Source: Thermoanaerobacterium sp.
GTDB lineage: Bacteria > Bacillota > Thermoanaerobacteria > Thermoanaerobacterales > Thermoanaerobacteraceae
Direction: 5' to 3'
NCBI GenBank assembly: GCA_029960905.1
Contig: JASBVU010000101.1
Span: forward strand, 1-6,712
Length of the DNA: 6,712 bases
The notes below the pieces were generated by a model. The model was not told the DNA's origin and did not search any database. It saw only the letters and a list, made by a program, of their open reading frames with translations. Within the stretch, counting starts at the first letter, position 1; each line of letters opens with the position of its first letter. Positions 1-5,175 of the stretch are shown here, piece after piece. Made by a program: the position numbers and the translations under genes.

Positions 1-1
1 T

Positions 2-469
2 ACATGTATAAGATTGTTAGAAGAAATGGGTTTTAGTATAAAACAAGTATTACAAACTATTGAGTTGCCCGAGAGTGCTGTTTTGCGGGTTTTTGATGGT
101 AAAGAAGATATTAGAAAAATAGCAGAGGATACTGTAAGTCAGCAAATAGCAGAAAATGGCGGTAAAATCCCACAAGAGCGGGACTTTATAAAATGGGTAG
201 AAAATGCGCTTGAATATTTTACGCCGCCACAAGATAAGGAAGAACTAATACCTCTTAAAAAACCACAGAGGCTCACTTGTGAGCAGTGGGCTCAGTATAC
301 TCCATACGAAAACAAATTGGAACTTTTTGATGGGCAGGCACTGGCAGATTTAAGAGAACGTGAAAATATGATAATTGCCATTGTATATAACATCGGACTG
401 AAACACTTTATTAAAATACTCCCGCAGGAATCTAAAACAATATTGAAGGAACTTTTAAATGAGCAATAG
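2..469 (+). CDS. C-terminal part of an unrecognised protein (5' end outside window)
   Basis: The reading frame is already open at the left edge (first complete codon at base 2) and ends with TAG at 467-469, giving about 155 residues. A TTG at 14 could serve as a start, but no ribosome binding site precedes it, so I treat the gene as truncated by the window edge. The visible protein is soluble and charged, with no membrane segment. The first part is helical (EEMGFSIKQVL, then LPESAVLRVF). After a proline/lysine linker comes a segment around LTCEQWAQYTPYENKLELFDG. This loosely recalls the start of Uma2/DUF820-type putative nucleases (a 'YE-LIDG'-like pattern), but the rest of that fold, including its catalytic Asp/Glu/Lys, is not evident and the protein ends about 55 residues later. 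No function is assigned. It lies 64 bp upstream of the TfoX-domain gene and could share a transcript with it. Confidence 0.75.
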   Translation, partial: TCIRLLEEMGFSIKQVLQTIELPESAVLRVFDGKEDIRKIAEDTVSQQIAENGGKIPQERDFIKWVENALEYFTPPQDKEELIPLKKPQRLTCEQWAQYTPYENKLELFDGQALADLRERENMIIAIVYNIGLKHFIKILPQESKTILKELLNEQ

Positions 470-533
470 AAAAGTTTTTCTATGAAATACAAAGTTATGC
501 TTAAAATGCATTTCAGTAAAGGGGATAGGCGAA

Positions 534-797
534 ATGACTAAATTAAGCGATATGCCGAATATTGGCAAAGAATTAGAAAAGCAATTAAAAAAAGCAGGAG
601 TAGAAACTCCTGGGCAGTTAATTGAGTTAGGAAGCAGGGAAGCATTTCGGCGGATTAGAACTGTTGATAGCAGTGCTTGCATACACAGGTTATATTCTTT
701 GGAAGGCGCCATTCAGAATATAAGATGGCATTACTTATCACAGGATATTAAGGATGAATTGAAAGCATTTTATTTATCGTTAAATGTCAAACAATAA
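534..797 (+). CDS. TfoX/Sxy C-terminal-domain protein
   Basis: This 87-residue protein matches the TfoX C-terminal domain along its whole length. It has the helix-hairpin-helix-like opening LSDMPNIGKELEKQLKKAG (residues 4-22), then the LIELGSREAFRRIR block (30-43), and the hallmark LYSLEGAIQNIRWHYL (53-68) followed by K-DELKAFY. In gamma-proteobacteria this domain is the C-terminal half of the competence regulator TfoX/Sxy. Here the N-terminal TfoX domain is absent, as in the many stand-alone copies annotated in other bacteria, whose function is not established. A role in competence should therefore not be assumed. The ATG at 534 is supported by AAGGGGAT about 9 bases upstream. The domain assignment is firm; the biological role is open, with nucleic-acid or protein binding through the hairpin fold being most plausible. 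Confidence 0.9.
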   Translation: MTKLSDMPNIGKELEKQLKKAGVETPGQLIELGSREAFRRIRTVDSSACIHRLYSLEGAIQNIRWHYLSQDIKDELKAFYLSLNVKQ

Positions 798-889
798 AAT
801 GCTGGAAGTTTTTTAAGATTTATTGATTACGAATGATGATATGGGGTTAAGTAATTCTCCAATTCGTTTATTAGAAGGGGTAGATAATT

Positions 890-1333
890 TTGCTTTTTAG
901 CAGTGAACAGGTTAACAGGGGCAGGAAAATCGTAAATACAGGTATAATTATTTTAATTTTTCTTTTACTTACAGATATTGCTTTAAGGTTAGTATCTAAC
1001 GGTATTAAAGGATTAACGGGAAAAATATTTATTAGCGGAATAATTTTAGTTAACATATTTTTGCACTATAAAGGCAACAGAATAGCATTTAAAATAACGA
1101 TGTTTCTGCTGTCAGGAGTTTATATTTTTGTCTTTGGTTTACTGCCTGTTTATTTGGTTTTGGGACTGCTACGCATGCTAAATATTTTAGACGCTTTTGG
1201 CGGTGCTTTATATTTAGTTGTTCCAGCCATAATTATTATAGCAGTAAGCATTTTGGTATTTAAAACAGAATTTTATGATGATGTTCTGGCTTTTAAAAAC
1301 TACTACGATAAGATATATAAAACAAGAAAATAA
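890..1333 (+). CDS. hypothetical four-helix membrane protein
   Basis: I do not recognise a family. The 147-residue product has about four hydrophobic segments (roughly residues 15-33, 43-60, 66-90 and 102-124). These are flanked by a short basic N-terminus (RGRK at 10-13) and a charged, Tyr/Lys-rich C-terminal tail (about 125-147) that is probably cytoplasmic. There is no signal-peptide cleavage pattern and no obvious catalytic or metal-binding motif. The start is TTG at 890, chosen because AGAAGGGG at 873-880 lies 9 bases upstream. The next gene begins 23 bp after the stop and also encodes a membrane protein, so the two are probably co-transcribed and may work together. Real coding status rests on the good ribosome binding site, long uninterrupted hydrophobic pattern and collinear neighbour. 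Confidence 0.75.
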   Translation: MLFSSEQVNRGRKIVNTGIIILIFLLLTDIALRLVSNGIKGLTGKIFISGIILVNIFLHYKGNRIAFKITMFLLSGVYIFVFGLLPVYLVLGLLRMLNILDAFGGALYLVVPAIIIIAVSILVFKTEFYDDVLAFKNYYDKIYKTRK

Positions 1334-1356
1334 AATAGGAAATGGAGAATGATGCC

Positions 1357-1968
1357 ATGTCAAATATCAAGGAAAAAGCAATCCGAATTATATTATTTTT
1401 TATTTTAGGAATCTTTTCTGGATTTCTGGCAAAATATGTTGATACTATACCTTCTAATAGTGCAGTTGGCAGTTTAATTAACATAATTAGCAATATAAGT
1501 TCCAGAATTGGAATATGGGTTTTTATTGCTGCTATTATTGCTGCATGGAGCAGAACACCCAAATCAGGAGCAGTGCATGTTTTTACCTTTTTTGTGGGAA
1601 TGCTGCTGGCTTATTACATATACTCAATGAAGTTATTTAACTTCTTTCCCGTATATTATTTTGTCCGTTGGGGATTAATTGCCTTAGCATCTCCGCTGGC
1701 TGCCTACGCTGTCTGGTTTAGCAGGGGGAGTGGATGGTTTGCAGCACTGTGTACTGCTCTTCCTATTGGGCTGCTGGTTTCAGAAGGATACAACTTTCTT
1801 TATACATTTTCCCCAGTTTCAGGATTTGATTTGATTGCTGCTATCATACTATTTTGCATTTTACCGAAAAATAAATATCAATATTTAAAGGTGTTGATAT
1901 TTACAATATTAACGTCAGTATTACTCAGTAAATTTGATGTGTTGTCCTATATAATTGGCGGATTATAA
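1357..1968 (+). CDS. hypothetical polytopic membrane protein (possibly DUF6518-like)
   Basis: A 203-residue very hydrophobic protein with about seven membrane segments (near residues 8-26, 50-65, 72-90, 102-121, 126-143, 157-170 and 174-191). The middle has IGIWVFIAAIIAAWSRTPKSGA followed by a GMLLAYYIYS helix. This arrangement reminds me of the DUF6518 family of roughly 200-residue membrane proteins, but that is recall of a pattern and is low confidence. An in-frame ATG also occurs at 1342. I prefer the ATG at 1357 because TGGAG at 1343-1347 sits 9 bases before it, whereas the AGGA before 1342 leaves only a single base of spacing. No transport or enzymatic motif is visible. The gene follows the preceding membrane-protein gene by 23 bp, suggesting an operon. 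No clear terminator follows it. Confidence 0.78.
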   Translation: MSNIKEKAIRIILFFILGIFSGFLAKYVDTIPSNSAVGSLINIISNISSRIGIWVFIAAIIAAWSRTPKSGAVHVFTFFVGMLLAYYIYSMKLFNFFPVYYFVRWGLIALASPLAAYAVWFSRGSGWFAALCTALPIGLLVSEGYNFLYTFSPVSGFDLIAAIILFCILPKNKYQYLKVLIFTILTSVLLSKFDVLSYIIGGL

Positions 1969-2117
1969 AAGAAATATGCAATATAAAAATTAATAAGGCT
2001 AAAGCAACCTGAAAGGCAAGGAGATGCAAGGTTTTAGAGGTATTAGGTGTTGCCATGATTTTTTTGTGAATACAACAGTAGATACAATATTAATGGGTTA
2101 TAAGAATATTTTCGTAC

Positions 2118-2189
2118 AAAATGGAAAGTAAACTTTACATTTGTGGTTTTTATGATAACATACTATATGTAAAGTTTACTTTCCATTTT
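2118..2189. promoter_or_regulatory. 23-bp inverted repeat, likely operator of the Xre regulator
   Basis: The arms at 2118-2140 and 2167-2189 are perfect reverse complements separated by 26 bases. Each arm contains an 11-bp dyad of its own: GTAAACTTTAC at 2128-2138, and GTAAAGTTTAC at 2169-2179. A candidate promoter lies across the repeat: TTTACA (2134-2139) in the left arm, 16 bases, TAACAT (2156-2161), which puts the predicted transcript start at the beginning of the right arm. An alternative promoter is TTGTGG (2141) with TATATG (2164). Two operators covering the -35 and the start point, directly upstream of a small helix-turn-helix regulator, is the usual layout for autorepression. That the Xre protein is the ligand is inferred. 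There is no T-run after the right arm, which argues against a terminator. Confidence 0.7.
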
Positions 2190-2192
2190 TGT

Positions 2193-2200
2193 GGAGGTGG
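2193..2200 (+). promoter_or_regulatory. ribosome binding site deciding the TTG start of the Xre regulator
   Basis: GGAGGTGG lies 8 bases upstream of the TTG at 2209. A GTG at 2191 is in the same frame but overlaps this site and abuts the right operator arm, so it is not a credible start. Confidence 0.8.
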
Positions 2201-2208
2201 TAAATAAT

Positions 2209-2427
2209 TTGAAAAACAGGCTTGAAGAATTCAGAAAAGTGCATGGACTCACTCAGGAAGAACTTGCTGAAAAACTTAAAGTTTCAAGACAGACCATCGG
2301 TTCACTTGAAAACGGAAGGTATAATCCGTCAATATTACTGGCATTTAAAATTGCCAATTTATTTGGTGTTTCTATTGAAGAAATTTTTATATATGAGGGG
2401 GAGAATGATAATGATGATGAAAAATAA
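2209..2427 (+). CDS. small Xre/Cro-type helix-turn-helix transcriptional regulator
   Basis: This 72-residue protein is almost entirely one helix-turn-helix (HTH_3) domain. It opens with MKNRLEEFRKVHGLTQEELA, followed by recognition helix SRQTIGSLENGRYNPS (about residues 26-41) and the closing FKIANLFGVSIEEIF (46-60), then an acidic tail. It is a typical member of the short YgzD-like Xre regulators, which are usually repressors of their own promoter. These genes commonly precede a small membrane-protein gene that overlaps their 3' end. That layout fits here: a second ribosome binding site and ATG cluster lie inside the last codons (2395-2417). The start is TTG at 2209, set by GGAGGTGG 8 bases before. 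Directly upstream is the large inverted repeat with paired dyads, the probable operator. The family call is firm; targets beyond its own operon are inferred. Confidence 0.92.
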   Translation: MKNRLEEFRKVHGLTQEELAEKLKVSRQTIGSLENGRYNPSILLAFKIANLFGVSIEEIFIYEGENDNDDEK

Positions 2428-2460
2428 ATTGTTAAACAACTGTGTATATGCTAATATAAA
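2405..2460 (+). pseudogene. truncated start of a gene overlapping the Xre regulator
   Basis: GAGGGGGAG at 2395-2403 is followed by in-frame ATGs at 2405, 2411, 2414 and 2417, in a different frame from the regulator, whose stop is at 2425-2427. Reading on gives MKNKLLNNCVYANIK and then runs into IS21-type end sequence, with a stop at 2486-2488. A strong internal ribosome binding site and a short gene overlap are the signature of a translationally coupled partner. Only about 15 native codons survive, so the family cannot be told; small membrane proteins commonly occupy this place. Where native sequence stops and the element begins is uncertain (about 2450-2480). Confidence 0.5.
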
Positions 2461-2518
2461 AGTGAGCCAAAAAGTGGCTCTGTGCTAACGAAAAAGTGAT
2501 CCACTTTTCACAAAAAAA

Positions 2519-2552
2519 CTGTAAAATTTATTATACAAGATAAATTTTACAG
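2519..2552 (+). repeat. 12-bp-arm hairpin overlapping the istA ribosome binding site
   Basis: Arms 2519-2530 and 2541-2552 are perfect reverse complements with a 10-base loop. The right arm includes the first two bases of AGGAGG (2551-2556), the istA ribosome binding site. The stem is AT-rich with two G-C pairs at its base plus one inside, and no T-run follows. In RNA it would partly cover the translation signal. Confidence 0.7.
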
Positions 2553-2565
2553 GAGGTTGGAAGGT

Positions 2566-3293
2566 GTGATTATCGACGTGGATTTATACCAAAAGATTAG
2601 AGAAATGTATACAGTACATCAAATGTCTCAAAGGGCTATAGCCAGAGAATTAAAAATTTCAAGAAATACTGTAAGAAAATACTGCAAAGGTGACAATGTT
2701 CCTTGGGAGAGAAAAAAATATTCTCGTGAGCCTGATGTCTTAACACCTGATGTTATGGACTTTATCAGACAGTGCATTAAACAATATGAAGCAGAAGGAA
2801 TAAAAAAACAACAACATACAGATAGAAGAATATATCATCGTCTAGTAGAAGAAAAAGGATTTAAATGTGGAGAATCCACAGTAAGATTGGCTGTACAACA
2901 ACTTAAAGATGAAATACCAAAAGCATTCGTTCCCCTTGAATTTGACCCAGGAGAAGCAGCACAAGTAGATTGGGGTGAAGCAACTGTGTACCTTGACAAT
3001 AAAAAAGTTACTATAAATCTTTTTTATGTGCCTCTGCTATAATTGTGATGTTTTTGTAATGGCATTTTATCGTCAAAATGAAGAATCTATTTTAGAAGGC
3101 AATGTAAAAGCATTTGAACATAATCTTTGATAATGCAAGGGTTGCAGTAAAGAAATTTTTGGGACTTATGCAAAACCTTATGCTCGTTATCAAACTTCGA
3201 ATGAACATTATGCATTTAAAACGAAATTCTGCAAAAAAAATAAAATTTTATAGAAGGATTTTTTTATTTTATGTAGAATTAATAATATTAAGA
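2566..3293 (+). pseudogene. istA: IS21-family transposase IstA, multiply frameshifted and internally deleted
   Basis: Translation from GTG 2566 (AGGAGG 9 bases upstream) gives 158 good residues. These include an N-terminal helix-turn-helix (MSQRAIARELKISRNTVRKY, residues 20-39), a second HTH-like stretch near 85-110, and the start of the DDE integrase core at QVDWGEA (Asp135). The frame then breaks at a T-run (3020-3025) and stops at 3040-3042. IstA-like sequence continues in other frames: CDVFVMAFYRQNEESILEGN up to 3121, then IIFDNARVAVK (3120-3152), then GTYAKPYARYQTSNEHYAFK (3161 on), and finally a worn YRRIFLFYVEL piece ending near 3293. About seven residues appear lost before IIFDN. The segment that normally holds the third catalytic Glu (around an EKGSVEN-like motif) is missing between FCK and YRR. 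Full-length IstA is several hundred residues, so the C-terminal part is also absent. This gene is certainly non-functional as DDE transposase. Confidence 0.9.
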
Positions 3294-3333
3294 TAATAAG
3301 AATATAGAGTAAAGTTTACGAAGTTATTACGAA
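3268..3333 (+). promoter_or_regulatory. candidate promoter and operator of the ROK operon
   Basis: TTTATG (3268-3273), 18 bases, GATAAT (3292-3297) is a plausible sigma-A-type promoter with its -35 inside the istA remnant. The dyad GTAAAGTTTAC (3309-3319) follows just downstream of the predicted start point, where a bound repressor would block transcription. It is identical to the dyad in the right arm of the repeat at 2167-2189. Overlapping it, TTACGAA occurs twice (3316-3322 and 3327-3333), exactly 11 bp apart. The sequence elements are seen directly; promoter and operator function are inferred. Confidence 0.45.
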
Positions 3334-3357
3334 TTTCTTAGAAAGTTAGGTGGTATT

Positions 3358-4473
3358 TTGAAACATAAAAGTAATTTAAAAGAACTGAAAGATAAAAATA
3401 AAAAAAGAGTGTTAAAGATTTTGATAAATAATGGACCTTTATCAAGGACTGAGCTTTCTCAATATACTGGATTAAGTATGACTGCTATTTCAGATCTGGT
3501 TGAAGAGTTATTAAATGAGAAGATGATAAAGGAATCGGGGATTGGTCAATCAAATGGTGGAAGAAGACCAATAATGTTAGAACTGAATTCCGATAATGGA
3601 TATATTGCTACGTTTAAAATATTTAGAGATAATTTGACTTGTATATTATTTGACTTTAATTTAAATAAAAGAGATGAAAAAAAGATTGAGTTTAATTATT
3701 ATGATTTGCCTTTTTTACAAAAGATCATAGTAAATTTTGTTAATGATATTGAATTTGATTTAAACAAAGAAAACAAAAAAATTTATGGATTAGGTATATG
3801 TTTAAATGATGATTTAAAAGAACTTAATTTTAGAGGATTATTATCTACATCTATATCTTCGGATTATATGACATTATCTCAAGCTTTATCATATGAGTTG
3901 GATATACCTGTTGTAATAGAAAATGAAATTGATTTAAAGTCGATGGCTGAATATTTAGCGTTTGGAACAAATGAAAATCTTGCTTATATTGATTTAAACG
4001 ATGAAGTAAGGTCATCAGTGATACTAAGAGATGGGAGAATAAATAATGATATTAATATTGGACATATGATAATAGATAGAAATGGACCAGAGTGCCCAGA
4101 AGGTCATAGAGGATGTTTAAATACTTTTGTAACAGTAAAAGCTTTAATAAAAAAAGTTGTTGCAATAGAGAGAAATCATATAAATGACAAGGAGTTTTTA
4201 AGTATTAACAGTATTTGTAAATTTTTCGAGAATGATACTATTAATAAAATTACAAATGATGTTATTGATGCTTTAAAAGTTGCAATTTTAAACTTAAGGA
4301 ATTTGCTTAATATAAGATTATTTGTATTTGATGGAAAGATTGTAAAAATGCTTAATATTATAGAAGGGCTACAAAAATCTCTTAATGACGTAATTATCAA
4401 ACAATCTTTTGTAAATGATGAAGATATATTAAAAGCTGCAGCAAAATTAACTTTAAATAAAATAATATATTAA
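3358..4473 (+). CDS. ROK-family transcriptional regulator (NagC/XylR-like)
   Basis: The 371-residue length is usual for ROK repressors. Residues 13-75 form a winged helix-turn-helix (RVLKILINNGPLSRTELSQ, then TGLSMTAISDLVEELL, then the GGRRP wing/hinge at 67-71). The rest is the sugar-kinase-like ROK domain. The ATP phosphate loop (DxGGT-like) expected near residue 80 is replaced by GYIATFKIFRDN, as in repressors that bind rather than phosphorylate sugars. The kinase catalytic site END is ENE (188-190). The zinc motif, normally CxCGxxGCxE after GH, reads GH (235-236), then CPEGHRGCLN (246-255), so one Cys and the Glu are replaced. The start is TTG 3358, with AGGTGG 4 bases upstream. The barrel gene follows after 12 bp with its ribosome binding site overlapping the ROK stop codon, so the regulator heads and probably controls the operon. 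The effector is unknown. The gene looks richer in AT than its neighbours. Confidence 0.93.
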   Translation: MKHKSNLKELKDKNKKRVLKILINNGPLSRTELSQYTGLSMTAISDLVEELLNEKMIKESGIGQSNGGRRPIMLELNSDNGYIATFKIFRDNLTCILFDFNLNKRDEKKIEFNYYDLPFLQKIIVNFVNDIEFDLNKENKKIYGLGICLNDDLKELNFRGLLSTSISSDYMTLSQALSYELDIPVVIENEIDLKSMAEYLAFGTNENLAYIDLNDEVRSSVILRDGRINNDINIGHMIIDRNGPECPEGHRGCLNTFVTVKALIKKVVAIERNHINDKEFLSINSICKFFENDTINKITNDVIDALKVAILNLRNLLNIRLFVFDGKIVKMLNIIEGLQKSLNDVIIKQSFVNDEDILKAAAKLTLNKIIY

Positions 4474-4485
4474 GGAGGCAATACA

Positions 4486-5163
4486 ATGGATTTTATTGAT
4501 ATTTTAGAATCAAACAAGATGACGCTTATAGTTAGCTTGCCAAAAAATACTGTCGAATTAGCTGAAGTAGCTGTGAAAGGGGGTGCGAATGCTTTAAAAG
4601 TCCATGCCAATGTGCATCATCAGGCAAGTGGCAATAATTTTGGCAGCATTTATGAGCAAAAGGAGGTGTTTAGGGAAATAATAAGTAATTTCAATGTACC
4701 AGTAGGTCTTGTTCCAGGTGCTGAAAAATGTGCTAGTAGGGAAGAAATTAAATTAGCAGAAGAATTAAAGTTCAGCTTTTTATCGATGTTTGCGCATTAC
4801 TTACCCTTGTATATGTTAGATACAAATCTTAACAAAATGGTAGCAGTTGATGAATCATATAGTATATCGCATCTAAGAGCATTAGAAAAAATTAATATTG
4901 ATATAATTGAAGCTGACGTATTGCCTGATGATAGAAAAGAAAAAATTCACTTATCTGACTTGATGAGATATGGTAGACTTGTAGAAAATATTAAAAAGCC
5001 TGTAGTTGTGCCAACTCAAAGAATTATTGAACCTGATGAAGTTAAGTATCTTTATGACCTTGGAGTTAAAGGAATAATGATTGGCGCAATTGTAACAGGT
5101 AGTGAAATTGATGACGTTAAAAGTGTGACAGAAAAATTTAGAAATGAAATCGATAAATTATAG
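4486..5163 (+). CDS. TIM-barrel protein of the phosphate-binding-barrel type, function unknown
   Basis: A 225-residue soluble protein with the strand pattern of a single (beta/alpha)8 barrel: MTLIVSLP (12-19), ALKVHANVH (36-44), VPVGLVPG (71-78), a strand near 95-104, IDIIEADVLP (138-147), PVVVPTQRI (172-180) and GIMIGAIVTG (196-205). The last strand with its glycine-rich turn resembles the phosphate-gripping end of ribulose-phosphate-binding-barrel enzymes such as NanE-type epimerases or phosphate aldolases/synthases. The conspicuous polar motif KVHANVHHQASG (38-49, His40/His44/His45) at the end of strand 2 may be part of the active site. I cannot assign a reaction; isomerase, epimerase, aldolase or lyase on a small phosphorylated or carboxylated compound are all possible. 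ATG 4486 has AAGGAGG 7 bases upstream. It is 12 bp from both the ROK gene and the permease gene, so it is firmly part of this operon. Confidence 0.8.
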   Translation: MDFIDILESNKMTLIVSLPKNTVELAEVAVKGGANALKVHANVHHQASGNNFGSIYEQKEVFREIISNFNVPVGLVPGAEKCASREEIKLAEELKFSFLSMFAHYLPLYMLDTNLNKMVAVDESYSISHLRALEKINIDIIEADVLPDDRKEKIHLSDLMRYGRLVENIKKPVVVPTQRIIEPDEVKYLYDLGVKGIMIGAIVTGSEIDDVKSVTEKFRNEIDKL

Positions 5164-5175
5164 GAGGGAATAAAT

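Larger units (their letters stand above)
2458..3293 (+). mobile_element. decayed IS21-like insertion sequence remnant (left end and istA only)
   Basis: The left end carries repeated AAAAGTG boxes at 2458, 2470 and 2492 and an inverted CACTTTT at 2502, the kind of multiple transposase-binding repeats found at IS21-family ends. AAAAGTG-ATC-CACTTTT (2492-2508) is a perfect dyad, and GAGCCA/TGGCTC (2464-2469/2475-2480) forms another. Behind it is an istA transposase gene with several frame disruptions and small deletions. There is no istB helper gene, and no recognisable right end before the ROK gene, so the element cannot move by itself. The exact left terminus and any target duplication cannot be fixed from this window; 2458 marks the first repeat box. 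Confidence 0.8.

Noticed and set aside
482..541. 19-residue frame (MKYKVMLKMHF...) overlapping the start of the TfoX-domain gene
   Set aside because: It has no ribosome binding site and no recognisable feature. The real initiation signal here serves the ATG at 534.
1991..2060. Purine-rich stretch with GCAACCTGAAAGGCAAGGAGATGCAAGG, considered as a riboswitch
   Set aside because: It does not match the conserved cores I know for c-di-GMP, cobalamin, TPP, preQ1 or tetrahydrofolate riboswitches, and no gene with a matching role follows.
2015..2065. Possible terminator: GGCAA (2015-2019) and TTGCC (2050-2054) followed by seven Ts
   Set aside because: The stem is only 5 bp with a 30-base loop, too weak to call, although the T-run is real and some termination after 1968 is possible.
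2024..2131. 35-codon reading frame from ATG 2024, ending inside the left operator arm
   Set aside because: The AAGGAG before it directly abuts the ATG with no spacing. The peptide resembles nothing I know, and it ends by chance in the inverted repeat. A leader peptide cannot be fully excluded.
2118..2189. Inverted repeat considered as terminal repeats of a small transposable element or as a terminator
   Set aside because: Only 26 bases lie between the arms, there is no flanking duplication and no T-run. Position in front of a regulator fits an operator better.
2222..2488. 88-codon frame overlapping the Xre regulator
   Set aside because: Most of it is the +1 shadow of the regulator. Only the part from the ATG cluster at 2405-2417 has its own ribosome binding site and is listed as a truncated gene.
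3114..3296. 60-codon frame as an independent small gene
   Set aside because: Its start (IIFDNARVAVK) and end (YRRIFLFYVEL) are frame-shifted pieces of the IstA transposase, and the middle is out-of-frame sequence.
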